A stretch of 64,000 bases of DNA, from NCBI GenBank assembly GCA_022823185.1, contig JAJDXQ010000019.1:1-64000 (forward strand), read 5' to 3'. This DNA is from Caldilineaceae bacterium (lineage in GTDB: Bacteria > Chloroflexota > Anaerolineae > Caldilineales > Caldilineaceae). Positions 8,088-17,494 of the stretch are shown here, one piece after another; the stretch's first letter is position 1; every line of letters starts with the position of its first letter. The notes beneath the pieces are model-generated. The model was not told where the DNA came from. It searched no databases and was given only the letters and a program-made list of their open reading frames with translations. The translations under genes and the position numbers were made by a program.

Positions 8088-10223
8088 TCAGAGAGGCGAT
8101 TGAGGAGCCTTCGCCTCCGGCGGCACGTTATTCTTTGTGTCGATATTTTCGTCTGCCGATAGTTGCATCTGTGTGGTCATCTCTTCCATCAGCTCATCCA
8201 GCAGGGCTTCCCTGATCTGCGACTGGGGCTCTTCGGCCATCCCTTCCGCGACTTCGAAGGCAGCTTCCACCGCGTACATGACGGCCTCCCGCTCTGAAAG
8301 GCCGAGCTGGTCGGCGGATTCGCGGACTGCGTCAAGCGAACTGGCGACCACGTCGTCCAACTCCATATCACCTTCATTCGCCCCGTGGATAACACCGTAA
8401 ACGACGCCCTTGACCGCGTCCAATGGCCGGGCGCCGGCACTGCGCGTGGCGGTAAGGGCGCCACTGACGGCGGCCCCGACATAGCGGTTGCCGTGGGCCC
8501 CCCTGCCCGCGATGGAACGGATGGCTCCTTCTGTGGCGCCGAAGGCGATTTCGACGCCGTGACGGGTGATGTCGCGCGATCCGTGGCTGGCGCGGGCCAC
8601 GGCCTGGCCGACTTGCGCGCTGACCTGCCTGGCGGTGGCGCCGCCGAGGGCGATGCCGTCGACCGTGTAGCGGATGGAAGAGGCGATCTGGTAGGCGGTT
8701 ACACCGGCGGCGACATTCAGGCCGGGGATGGCTGGCAGGTAGCGAAGGCCCGCCAGCGGAAACTGGGAGATCGAACTCAGGCCCGGCACGAAGCTGAGCG
8801 CGCGCAGGTTTTCGCGCGTCTGCGCCATCAGCTCGTTCATGACAACTTCGTTCCTCGCCTCTCCTTCCTCCTGTATCCGTCCCAGCGCGCCCAGCGTAAG
8901 GAGACCGAGAAAGAATGCGATAATGAACAGAAAGTCATACCCTGTCAGAAAGACGGCGGGAAAGCTCACGATGCGGGCGGGGTCGATCCACCTGAAAATG
9001 ATCTCCAGTTGACGGGCATTGAGAAAGTCCACCAGCGCCCCTCCCAGCAGAGGGCTGATGCCGGCGCCCAGATTGATGGCAAGCGAGGACGCGGTCAGGA
9101 ACGCCGTCGCTCTGGCCGGCGGAGCCATCTTCATGCGGATCGCAGTGGAGGCCACTTCGATGCCGGCGGTGGCAACGCCGAGCAGGAAATGAAAGAAGAA
9201 AAGGAGAGGCATGGTGAGCGCGTGTCTGTCAGGATTCGTAGCGAAGGTCCACCCCAGGATAACCAGAAGAAAGAGGGGGGCGCAGATCGAAAGAATCGCC
9301 TTGCAGCCGAAGCGGTCGGCGTAAGCCCCCCAGACGCGCAGAAAGAGGACATTGGAGAGCTGGCTCAGCACACCGAGGCCGACGACGAGCGCAAGAGGCA
9401 GCTCCAGCCGGATCAGCATGTAGACGGCGAAGAACGGAACGGCGAGCTGCGCTACGAAATTCCAGGTAAAGAGGAAGAAGAGCAGCCTTCTGAAATTGTC
9501 ATCCTGCAAGGGCCCGGCAAGCATCTGTAGAATCGACGGCCTTGCGCCTTCCGGTTTCGCCATACGCGGTTCCGGGATCGCCGTGGTCACGGCGTCGGAA
9601 CAGAGGCCGAAGACGACGCTTCCAAAGAGGATCGCGTAGGAGTAGCCGAAGATGAGGTTTGGAGAAGGCGCGTTTGCTGCCCACCAGTCGATAAAGAGCG
9701 CGGCCGCCAGACCGGACAACGCCGCGGAAGCCGTTGCGGTCCGCAATCGCTGCGCAAAAAATCCGCCGATAGCGCCGGAGGGAGCCAGGTCGCGCAGCCA
9801 GCTGGTCCATCCGGTAATTTCAATGGCGTTGCCCGCGCCGCGAATTGCAGTCAAGAGCAACAGGAGCGTGACCGCGACCGGGCTCGGCGAGATGATCGCG
9901 AACGGGATCAGCCCTATCAACAGCCAGGAGAAATCGACCGCGACCGAAGCCGGAATCGTAACGGCTTTGCGCATGCGGATGCGTTCGATCATGACGACGG
10001 CCGCGATCTGGAGCGGCTGCATGATAAACGGAATCGCGATCAGGATGCCAATGTGAAAGTTGGATGCGCCGAGAGCCAGAGCGTACGCGGCCAGAAACCC
10101 CCCTGAGACCAGGCCGTCGATGGCGGAGGCGGCAATGGTACGCGTGGTCAGGGCCCTCATGCCGCGCCGGGGCAGCTCATTGGATTGCAGATCTTCGGGT
10201 TGAAACAGGGATAAGAAAGGCAC
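8088..10223 (-). CDS. MFS transporter with long Gly/Ala-rich C-terminal extension
   Basis: Residues about 20-460 form a 12-helix major-facilitator-like permease, with repeated hydrophobic blocks such as GGFLAAYALALGASNFHIGIL and YDFLFIIAFFLGLLTLG. After the last helix comes an unusual soluble region of about 240 residues. It has periodic G-A-x-x-G motifs (FGATEGAIRS, VVYGVIHGANEG) and a helix-rich end (SLDAVRESADQLGLSEREAV). The total of 711 residues is much longer than standard MFS proteins. A divergent paralogue lies at 10432-12489 with the same architecture. Substrate unknown. The two genes share a 208-bp promoter region. Confidence 0.85.
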   Translation of the reverse strand: MPFLSLFQPEDLQSNELPRRGMRALTTRTIAASAIDGLVSGGFLAAYALALGASNFHIGILIAIPFIMQPLQIAAVVMIERIRMRKAVTIPASVAVDFSWLLIGLIPFAIISPSPVAVTLLLLLTAIRGAGNAIEITGWTSWLRDLAPSGAIGGFFAQRLRTATASAALSGLAAALFIDWWAANAPSPNLIFGYSYAILFGSVVFGLCSDAVTTAIPEPRMAKPEGARPSILQMLAGPLQDDNFRRLLFFLFTWNFVAQLAVPFFAVYMLIRLELPLALVVGLGVLSQLSNVLFLRVWGAYADRFGCKAILSICAPLFLLVILGWTFATNPDRHALTMPLLFFFHFLLGVATAGIEVASTAIRMKMAPPARATAFLTASSLAINLGAGISPLLGGALVDFLNARQLEIIFRWIDPARIVSFPAVFLTGYDFLFIIAFFLGLLTLGALGRIQEEGEARNEVVMNELMAQTRENLRALSFVPGLSSISQFPLAGLRYLPAIPGLNVAAGVTAYQIASSIRYTVDGIALGGATARQVSAQVGQAVARASHGSRDITRHGVEIAFGATEGAIRSIAGRGAHGNRYVGAAVSGALTATRSAGARPLDAVKGVVYGVIHGANEGDMELDDVVASSLDAVRESADQLGLSEREAVMYAVEAAFEVAEGMAEEPQSQIREALLDELMEEMTTQMQLSADENIDTKNNVPPEAKAPQSPL

Positions 10224-10431
10224 AGAAGGGTATTCTATATCAGCCGCTTTGGCTCGCTCCGAATGATCTCGACTTGCATTGCAGCCAGGCAGGATAGCAC
10301 AGCCGGTCGGTGGCGATGGCTGGTTCCTCCGGCTCCGCAGACACCGGTAGAGAGATCTTAATTGTGGCGCTGATTTATCTCAGCCCTTGGCATATGGTAA
10401 CATGAATTCTACCACAACAGATTGATCACAG
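10224..10431. promoter_or_regulatory. Shared divergent promoter region of the two MFS paralogues
   Basis: The two paralogous transporters start at 10223 (minus) and 10432 (plus), so both promoters must lie in these 208 bases or in flanking coding DNA. The plus-strand side contains TTGGCA at about 10386 followed by an AT-rich stretch, but no pair of boxes with good spacing convinced me. Called from gene layout only. Confidence 0.45.
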
Positions 10432-12489
10432 ATGGCGATTCCCGGTTTTCTCCAACCCAGCATAGACCTGACCGAAGAGACGCGTCAACGCGGCCTCAAG
10501 ACGTTGACGTTCCAGGCGATCGCGGCTTCGGGGGCCGATGGCCTGATGTCGGGGGGATTTCTGGCTGCATTCGCCTTGCTGCTGGGCGCGTCCAACTTCC
10601 ACATCGGCATCCTTACAGCCCTGCCGTTCCTGATGCAGACAATCCAGATTATGGCGGTCGTCGTGGTTGAGCGTTTGCGCATGCGGAAGCTGATCGCGGT
10701 GCCGTCCTACTTTACCGTTTATATTTCCTGGGCGCCGATTGCCCTGATTCCCTTTATCGTCGACGTGCCCGATTCGCGTGCCGTCCTGTTGCTGTTGTTT
10801 TTCACGGGGATTCGCGGGGTGGGAAGCGCGCTGGTGAATACAAGCTGGACCAGCTGGCTGCGAGAGATGGCTTCGGCAGGGGCGATGGGGGATTTCTTCG
10901 CCCAGCGGTTGCGTGTTGCGACGATCGCCGCGGCGGCGAGCAGCCTGGCAGGCGCATTCTATATCGATTGGTGGAAGGGTATCGCGGCCGAGGAGAGTGT
11001 CGTCTTTGGCTACTCGTACGCGATGCTGTTTGGAAGCATCGGGCTTGGTATGGGCGCGGTTTTCATGATGGCGCGCACGCCTGAGCCGCGCATGGCAGCG
11101 CCCGAAGAGGTTCGGTCTTCGATCTTGCGCACGCTGGCGGCGCCGCTACGGGACGTCAACTACCGACAGATGGTCAGCTTCTTGACTTTGTGGAACTTTG
11201 TCGCGCATCTGGCGGCGCCGTTTTTCACCGTCTACATGCTGACGAAGCTGGAACTGTCGCTGTCGCTCGTGGTCGGGCTGGGCGTGTTGAGCCAGGCGGC
11301 GAACGTGCTGTTTCTGCGCGTGTGGGGCCCGCAGGTCGATCGCTATGGCTGCAAGGCGGTTCTTTCGATCTGTTCTTCCCTTTATTTCCTGGTAATCCTG
11401 GGATGGACCTTTACCACGTTGCCGGAAAAGCACGCGTTGACAATGCCGCTCCTGCTGTTTTTGCACTTTTTGATTGGAATCGCCAGCGCGGGCATTAACG
11501 TGGCATCAACGACGATTCGGATGAAGATGGCGCCGCAGGCGCAGGCGACCGTATTCCTGACCATGTCATCTTTGGCCGCCAATCTGGGCGCCGCGATCAG
11601 CCCCCTCCTGGGCGGCGCGTTTGTCGACTTTTTCAGTGTGCGGCACCTGAAGGTGGCGGTGGAGTGGGTCGACCCGGAACGGGTGGTGAGCTTCCCGGCG
11701 ATGTTTTTGACCGGCTACGACTTTCTGTTCACCGTTGCCTTCGTTCTGGGTCTGTTCACGTTGGGAACTCTTGCCCGAATCAAGGAGGAGGGAGAGGCGG
11801 AGAGCGAGGTTGTGCTCGAGGAGCTGATGTCGCAGACGAGGGAGAACCTGCGCGCGCTCAACTTTGTGCCGGGTTTGAGCTTTGTCACCCGGTTGCCCCT
11901 CGCGGGCCTGCGCTATCTCCCGCCGATTCCCGGGCTGAATGTCGCCGCCAATGTCACAGCCTATCAGATCGCTTCCTCAATCCGCTACACAGTAGAGGGG
12001 ATCGCGTTTGGGGCGGGAACGGCAAGGCAGGCCCAGAGCCGCATCAACCAGGTCGTCGCGCGCGCGGGACAGGAGTCGCGGGATATTTCGCGGCAGGGCG
12101 CTGCGATCGCGTTCGGCGCGACGCAGGGGTCGATGCGGGCCATCGCCAAAAGCGGCCTCGGAACGGGACGGTTGGTCAGAAGCTCGGTGCGAGGCGCCCT
12201 GACTGCGGTGAGCCGGGCGGGGGGCCATCCAGCGGACGCGGTGAGAGGCGCTGTTTCCGGAGCGATTCACGGGGCGAACGACGCCAATCTGGAGGTGGGG
12301 CAGGTGGTCGCCGAATCGCTTGACGCGGTACGGGAATCTGCCGCTGAGCTGGGCCTTTCCGAGCAGGAGGTCGTCAAGTATGCGACGGAGGCCGCGATCG
12401 GAGCGGCGGAGGAGCTGGCCCAGGAACACCAGGAGCAAGTGAGAGAGGCCGTTTTGGACGAACTCATGACCCATGCAGATGAGGGGTGA
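10432..12489 (+). CDS. MFS transporter with long Gly/Ala-rich C-terminal extension (paralogue)
   Basis: A 685-residue paralogue of the 8088-10223 protein. The N-terminal halves match closely (shared GASNFHIGIL; GGFLAA[FY]AL; ERxRMRK), as does the extension (LNVAAxVTAYQIASSIRYTV). The MFS part covers about residues 20-450. The tail after about 470 has the same G-A-x-x-G periodicity (FGATQGSMRA, AVSGAIHGAND) and a final amphipathic helix rich in Glu and Ala. ATG at 10432 has a weak ribosome-binding site. The gene arose by inverted duplication or was kept as a divergent pair. The tail probably has a cytoplasmic role, which is unknown. Confidence 0.85.
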   Translation: MAIPGFLQPSIDLTEETRQRGLKTLTFQAIAASGADGLMSGGFLAAFALLLGASNFHIGILTALPFLMQTIQIMAVVVVERLRMRKLIAVPSYFTVYISWAPIALIPFIVDVPDSRAVLLLLFFTGIRGVGSALVNTSWTSWLREMASAGAMGDFFAQRLRVATIAAAASSLAGAFYIDWWKGIAAEESVVFGYSYAMLFGSIGLGMGAVFMMARTPEPRMAAPEEVRSSILRTLAAPLRDVNYRQMVSFLTLWNFVAHLAAPFFTVYMLTKLELSLSLVVGLGVLSQAANVLFLRVWGPQVDRYGCKAVLSICSSLYFLVILGWTFTTLPEKHALTMPLLLFLHFLIGIASAGINVASTTIRMKMAPQAQATVFLTMSSLAANLGAAISPLLGGAFVDFFSVRHLKVAVEWVDPERVVSFPAMFLTGYDFLFTVAFVLGLFTLGTLARIKEEGEAESEVVLEELMSQTRENLRALNFVPGLSFVTRLPLAGLRYLPPIPGLNVAANVTAYQIASSIRYTVEGIAFGAGTARQAQSRINQVVARAGQESRDISRQGAAIAFGATQGSMRAIAKSGLGTGRLVRSSVRGALTAVSRAGGHPADAVRGAVSGAIHGANDANLEVGQVVAESLDAVRESAAELGLSEQEVVKYATEAAIGAAEELAQEHQEQVREAVLDELMTHADEG

Positions 12490-12673
12490 CTTCGACCCAT
12501 CGTAGCGGGCGCCTTACCAGCTGCCGCCAGCAGACAGCAGAGACGAAGAGAGCGCTTTACTCCCTCGCAGGACACCTCGCCTCGCCATCCAGGCAACGCT
12601 CGGAACGCCCAATGTGCCCCGGCAGGGGCCAAACGGAATGCGCTGATAACTGAAAATCGCTGAAAACGAACCG

Positions 12674-13924
12674 TTAGTGGTACGGGTCTGCCGCGTCGCG
12701 CAAACCGTCGCCGAAGAAGTTGAGCGCCAGGACGGTGATGATGACGAAGACGCCGGGCAGCAGCAGCCAAGGCGCCAGCGCGACCGAGCGCAGATTCTGG
12801 GATTCCCGCAGGAGGACGCCCCAACTGATCGTCGGAGGCCGCAGCCCCAGGCCCAGGAAGCTGAGCGAGGTTTCACTGAGGATCATCGCCGGGACGGCCA
12901 GCGTGGCCGAGGCGATCAGGTGGCTGAAGAATGAGGGCACCATGTGGCGCAGAATGATGCGCATCTCGCCGGCGCCGGCGAAGCGGGCCGCGAGGATGAA
13001 CTCCTCCTCGCGCATGGAAAGGAAGCGCCCGCGTACCGCGCGCGCCAGGAACGTCCAGCCGATCAGCGAGAGGATGATGGTGATGCCGAAATAGACCCTG
13101 ATGTTGGACCAGTCCTGCGGCAGGGAGGCGCTGAGGGCCATCCAGAGCGGGATGGAGGGCACCGAACGGATGAACTCGATGATGCGCTGGATCAGGACGT
13201 CGATTACGCCGCCGTAGAAGCCGGAGATGCCGCCGAGGACGACACCAAAGACGAAGCTGAGCGCGACGCCGATCAGGCCGATCGAAAGAGAGATGCGGGA
13301 TCCGTAGATGATGCGGGTGAACATGTCGCGGCCGAGCTTATCGGCGCCGAGCAGAAATATGGTGGAGAAGGACGTCTCTGCGGCCTCCCCGGCAGAGGCG
13401 TCGTATATCGGTTCGCCGATGCCGAAGAGGTGGCGGCTGTTCGGAATGACCCCCCAGAGCTTATAGGAATCTCCTTCGACCCAGAAGCGGACGGGGTAGC
13501 GCACGGTTTCGTCAATCTGGAATTCCATGCGCAGGGTGTCGGGGTTGCGGGCCTGGGTGAGGCCATAAACGAAGGGTGTCCCCTGGAACTCGCCGTTGTG
13601 GAAGAAGTGGAGCCGTTGCGGCGGCGCGTAGGTGAGGGCGACCTCGTAGGTTTCGGGATTGTAGGGGGCCAGAAACTCGGCGAAGATAGCGATCAGGTAG
13701 AGGAGGATGACGACGACACCGCCCGCGATGGCCATCTTGTGCTTGATGAAGCGCCACCACATCATCTGCAGCGGCGTAGCGATGTAGATGCGTTCTTCGT
13801 CTTCCTCGACAGAGAGATAGGTGTCGGTATCCTCGACGTCAGCGCCCAGAAGATCGCCCGTCGCGGCGGCAGAAGGCTCGGTGGTTGTCTGCGTTTGGCC
13901 GCTGAGAGATTGGTCAGCGCTCAT
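12674..13924 (-). CDS. Oligopeptide-type ABC permease (OppC/DppC family)
   Basis: Inner-membrane permease of the PepT family, 416 residues. The start is ATG at 13924 with GGGAGG just upstream, one base after the stop of the upstream permease, so the two are translationally coupled. One transmembrane helix (about 65-85) is followed by a long external insertion of about 110 residues. Then come LGADKLGRDMFTRIIYG and the BPD_transp_1 domain with EEFILAARFAGAGEMRIILRHM, the EAA loop that contacts the ATPase. The insertion makes it longer than E. coli OppC. It is the third gene of a binding protein-B-C operon that lacks its own ATPases. Confidence 0.93.
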   Translation of the reverse strand: MSADQSLSGQTQTTTEPSAAATGDLLGADVEDTDTYLSVEEDEERIYIATPLQMMWWRFIKHKMAIAGGVVVILLYLIAIFAEFLAPYNPETYEVALTYAPPQRLHFFHNGEFQGTPFVYGLTQARNPDTLRMEFQIDETVRYPVRFWVEGDSYKLWGVIPNSRHLFGIGEPIYDASAGEAAETSFSTIFLLGADKLGRDMFTRIIYGSRISLSIGLIGVALSFVFGVVLGGISGFYGGVIDVLIQRIIEFIRSVPSIPLWMALSASLPQDWSNIRVYFGITIILSLIGWTFLARAVRGRFLSMREEEFILAARFAGAGEMRIILRHMVPSFFSHLIASATLAVPAMILSETSLSFLGLGLRPPTISWGVLLRESQNLRSVALAPWLLLPGVFVIITVLALNFFGDGLRDAADPYH

Positions 13925-13925
13925 T

Positions 13926-14912
13926 TTACCCTCCCATCCGGATGCGGGGATCAAGCAGCGCCAGCATTATGTCCGAAATCAGCGTGCCGATGATGGTCAA
14001 GGTGCTAAGCATGAGCAGAAAGCTGGAGGCCAGGTACATATCCTGGGTCAGCAACGCACGCAACAGCAGCGGGCCGGTGGTGGGCAGGCTGAGCACCACT
14101 GAGACGATGATGGAGCCGGATACGAGTTGCGGCAAGGCCCAGCCCATGGTGCTGACGAAGGGGTTGAGGGCCACGCGGGTGGGATATTTGAACACCAGCC
14201 TCATCTCGTTGAGGCCCTTGGCTCGTCCGGTCTCCACATAGGGTTTGCTCAACTCGTCGAGCAGATTGGCGCGCATGGTGCGCACAAGACCGGCAGAGCC
14301 GGCCGTTCCCACGATGATGGCGGGCGCCCAAAGATGCTTGAGCATATCGCCAAACTTGGCAAAGCTCCAGGGTTGGTCGATAAACTCCGGCGAAAAGAGG
14401 CCTGAGATATTGGTGCCGAAATAGGCAAGGGCGACCCACATCATGATCAGGGCGAGCATGAAGTTGGGTGTGCCAAGCCCGACGAAACTGAGGGCCGTGA
14501 AGATATAGTCTCCGATCGAATATTGGTAGACAGCGGAGAATATACCGATCACAAGGCCGACGATCCATGAGAATATCAACGCAGCGAAGGCGACCACCAC
14601 CGTCAGGCCGAGCCGCTCCCAGATGAGGTCGCTCACAGGAAGCTGCCACTCAAAGGAGAAGCCGAAATTGCCCTGCATGACGTTGCCCAGCCACTTGGTG
14701 TAGCGTACCGGCGCCGGCTGGTCGAGACCGTACTGTTTGACGAGCGCGTCGATCTCGTCCTGGCGCACATCGTCACCCATCGCCATGCGATTGGCGATAT
14801 AGGAGGTCATATAGTCGCCGGGGGGCAGCTCGATGATGATGAAGGAGATCAAAGAGATCATGAACAGCGTCGGCACCATCAGGATGAGGCGGCGAAAGAT
14901 GAATGAGGACAT
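13926..14912 (-). CDS. Oligopeptide-type ABC permease (OppB/DppB family)
   Basis: A 328-residue permease with about six transmembrane helices. Features typical of OppB/DppB are the N-terminal RRLILMVPTLFMISLISF helix, IIELPPGDYM, and the EAA loop YVETGRAKGLNEMRLVFKY near residue 225. It is the second gene of the 17052-12674 operon, between the binding protein and the OppC-like gene. A spacer of about 150 bases separates it from the binding protein, and one base from the next gene. Likely imports peptides or oligosaccharides; both occur in this family. Confidence 0.95.
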   Translation of the reverse strand: MSSFIFRRLILMVPTLFMISLISFIIIELPPGDYMTSYIANRMAMGDDVRQDEIDALVKQYGLDQPAPVRYTKWLGNVMQGNFGFSFEWQLPVSDLIWERLGLTVVVAFAALIFSWIVGLVIGIFSAVYQYSIGDYIFTALSFVGLGTPNFMLALIMMWVALAYFGTNISGLFSPEFIDQPWSFAKFGDMLKHLWAPAIIVGTAGSAGLVRTMRANLLDELSKPYVETGRAKGLNEMRLVFKYPTRVALNPFVSTMGWALPQLVSGSIIVSVVLSLPTTGPLLLRALLTQDMYLASSFLLMLSTLTIIGTLISDIMLALLDPRIRMGG

Positions 14913-15063
14913 TGAACACCGGTGGTTAGTGGTTTATGGGCAGTGAAACACCGGCGGCCTGTGGTCGGCTGCCAGTGAATTCACCGGCAACCGACCACTT
15001 TGCGCTGAGCCGACGCCATCCGCCGGCCCTTGGCGAAGCGCAAATTACAACTGGCCGCTGAAG

Positions 15064-17052
15064 TTAAGAGCTCTTCAAGTAGTACTGCTCGGGCACGGTG
15101 CTGCCAGGCGTCTGCAGATGCCAGGAGGAGACCCCCTCGCGCGGGACGTTGCCCATGTTCTTGCTGACGACGACAGGCGCAGGCAGGCCGACCGCCATGC
15201 TGAACGTCCACAGATTCTCCGTGTTGAGATCGAGGATCTGCTGGAAGAGGCGCTTATGCTCTTCCACGTCCGGCGTGGCCTTGATCGCCTCGTAGAGATC
15301 GATGGTGGTGCGCAGGTCGCCTGTCGGCTCTACGCCGTTGACGCCGCCGGAATTGTACCAGAGGGCATGGCAGGCGACGTGGTGGGAGCTGCCCTGGGCA
15401 AAGGGCAGGAAGTGCCGCGGGTCGATCAGCGGGTTGAACTCGGCCGAGCCGGTCCAGACAGTCATATCGTGCTCGGAGGCCTGGACGCGCTGGCTCCAAA
15501 GCGGGCGGGCTTCCTCTTTCAACGTCAACTGAACGCCAACATCGGCCATATACTTCTGCATCAGCTCGCCAATGCTGCGCCAGGAGCCGAATACGGGCGC
15601 GTAGTTGAAGATAATGCTGAGCGGATCGCCGTCCGGGCGCAGGCGAATCCCGTCGGAGTTCGTCTCGGTCAGGCCCATCTCGTCGAGCATGGAGTTGGCC
15701 AGGTCCGGATTGAACTCGATGGCGTTCTTTGCCTGCACCTCATCGTAGAAGGGGGAGGTGGCAAGCGGCGACGGCTGCCCCGGCTCACCCTGGCCGAGGT
15801 AGACGGCCTCGATCACCTCATCGCGATTCATCGCGTGCGACATGGCGAAGCGGAAGCGCTTGTCGTTGAAGATCTCGTGCAGGACCGGATCCGGATGGCA
15901 GAGATTGAAGGAAATGACGGCATCGCTCGTTTCGCCGTACTTCCAGAGAAGGATCTCGTAGTTGCCGACCTCTTCGTTCTCTTTGAAGAGCGAGAAGTTC
16001 TCCATCAGGATGTGGCGGTGCTGCATGTCGATATCGCCGGCGACGGCGCGCAGATTCAGAACCTCGGAGTCCTCTACAATGTCGGTGGAGACCCGGTCGA
16101 TGTAGGGCAGCTGGTTGCCGGCGGTGTCCACCTTCCAGTAGTAAGGGTTGCGCTCCAGCACAACGGGGACTTCGGGCGTAATCTTGGTAAAGCGCCAGGC
16201 GAACAGGACCGGCACGTCGGTGTTGAGGCGCGGGGTGAGCCGGTTGTTGAAGTACTGATGCCAGAACTCGAACTCGTTCTCCTGCGCCTGCGCGTTCAAC
16301 TCCTCTTCGTCGGCGTAGTTGCGATGGAACTGGGTCAGGTAGTGCTTGGGATACCAGGTCATCGAAGCGCCGTTGGCGCCGGCCATCAAGGTCATGAAAA
16401 TGCCGTGTGGGCCAGGGAAGGTGAAGCGGATGGTGACATCATCCGGCGCGTCCATGACGACCGGCTCGCCGCCCACGGTCAGCCAGACGGGGAAGCTGGG
16501 GGCCAGGTCCTCATCGCCCAACACGTCCTCATACCAGAACATGAAGTCTTCGGAGGAATGGGGCGTGCCGTCCGACCACTTGACGCCTTCACGCAGGTGG
16601 AAGGTGTAGGTCGTGCCGTCATCGGAGACTTCCCAGGATTCGGCCAGATTGGGGCCCATATCGGAGCCGTCAATGTTGTAGCGCACCAGCTGCGGGTACA
16701 TGAGGCGATATCGGAAGATGCCGGCATCGCCAGGGCCGACGCCGATGCGGCGCCAGGTGCCGCCGTACTCGCCGACCTCATTCAAGGGCTCGATCACCAT
16801 CGGGTTGGAAGGCAGCCGCTCGTCCACAGGGGGGATTTCGCCGTTGGCGACCATATCGGCCAGCATCGGCGCTTCATTGTACTGGGATGCGGGCATCGCG
16901 TCGCCGCTGTCGGCTGCGGCCGGCTCTTCGGCAGCGGGCGCCTCAGCAGCGGCAGGCGCGTCGCCGCCGCCGCAGGCAGCCAGCACCGCGCCCGCGGTGG
17001 CAAAGGCGGATACCTGCAAAAACCTTCGTCGTGAAATGTGCCTCTGGGTCAT
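15064..17052 (-). CDS. ABC substrate-binding lipoprotein, family 5 (peptide/nickel type)
   Basis: Extracytoplasmic binding protein of 662 residues. The N-terminus has a twin-arginine stretch (SRRRF, residues 7-11), a hydrophobic core and the lipobox L-A-A-C with Cys27, followed by an Ala/Glu/Pro-rich linker. A family-5 body starts near residue 70 (LAESWEVSDDGTTYTFHLREG, and LRFAMSHAMNRDEVIEAVY further on). The ribosome-binding site GGAGG is seven bases before ATG. It is the first gene of the operon with the two permeases downstream. A candidate promoter lies about 310 bases upstream. Ligand could be a peptide or an oligosaccharide. Confidence 0.94.
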   Translation of the reverse strand: MTQRHISRRRFLQVSAFATAGAVLAACGGGDAPAAAEAPAAEEPAAADSGDAMPASQYNEAPMLADMVANGEIPPVDERLPSNPMVIEPLNEVGEYGGTWRRIGVGPGDAGIFRYRLMYPQLVRYNIDGSDMGPNLAESWEVSDDGTTYTFHLREGVKWSDGTPHSSEDFMFWYEDVLGDEDLAPSFPVWLTVGGEPVVMDAPDDVTIRFTFPGPHGIFMTLMAGANGASMTWYPKHYLTQFHRNYADEEELNAQAQENEFEFWHQYFNNRLTPRLNTDVPVLFAWRFTKITPEVPVVLERNPYYWKVDTAGNQLPYIDRVSTDIVEDSEVLNLRAVAGDIDMQHRHILMENFSLFKENEEVGNYEILLWKYGETSDAVISFNLCHPDPVLHEIFNDKRFRFAMSHAMNRDEVIEAVYLGQGEPGQPSPLATSPFYDEVQAKNAIEFNPDLANSMLDEMGLTETNSDGIRLRPDGDPLSIIFNYAPVFGSWRSIGELMQKYMADVGVQLTLKEEARPLWSQRVQASEHDMTVWTGSAEFNPLIDPRHFLPFAQGSSHHVACHALWYNSGGVNGVEPTGDLRTTIDLYEAIKATPDVEEHKRLFQQILDLNTENLWTFSMAVGLPAPVVVSKNMGNVPREGVSSWHLQTPGSTVPEQYYLKSS

Positions 17053-17494
17053 GGATTTTCCTCCAATGGTTGGGTTGTATACCGAAAACTGCTGTGCTTC
17101 GTTCTCAACGCCTGGTCTTTTCGTTGCGCCGCTCTCGCATACGTCGAACGGGGTAACGCAAAATCAGGAACTGAGTGGTAAAGACAGGGATCCATAGCCG
17201 GCGGCTCGGAAGCGGCCGCCAACTGCATCGGGGCAAAAACTACGTTAAAGACCTAAAACTTGGGATCAGGCTTTCACAAGCCGGGCAGCCGGAGAAGGCG
17301 CCGAAAAAGGGGGAAGGGTTCGGGTATCGCGATGTCCGGCATCAGCCGCATTGGCCGGTACGACATTTTATACACAACGAAAGATATAGGCAAATCTACC
17401 GAGACACAGCGCGAACAGCCGCAGCGGACCGCGGTTCCCCAGTGAACCAGAGGACGCCGCGCCCGCATTCAGCTCTTGCATTCAGCCTGGACAT
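17053..17494. other. Intergenic leader upstream of the binding-protein operon
   Basis: This 442-base gap holds no convincing gene. It lies between the binding protein (reading left) and a PhyH gene (also minus, ending at 17495). It contains a candidate promoter at 17366-17394, which would leave a leader of about 300 bases before the binding-protein start. I see no recognisable riboswitch core. Confidence 0.5.
17366..17394 (-). promoter_or_regulatory. Candidate sigma-70-type promoter for the family-5 ABC operon
   Basis: On the minus strand TTGCCT (17394-17389) is followed after 17 bases by TAAAAT (17371-17366), matching the consensus at 4/6 and 5/6. The stretch is the most AT-rich part of the gap. 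Spacing is ideal, but such matches arise by chance. Confidence 0.35.

Noticed and set aside
15118-17034. Long open frame opposite the family-5 binding protein
   Set aside because: Shadow of a clear gene in GC-rich DNA; its translation has no family features.
17053-17360. Possible riboswitch in the long leader of the binding-protein operon
   Set aside because: No recognisable conserved core or clear pairing pattern; only weak GC-rich stems.
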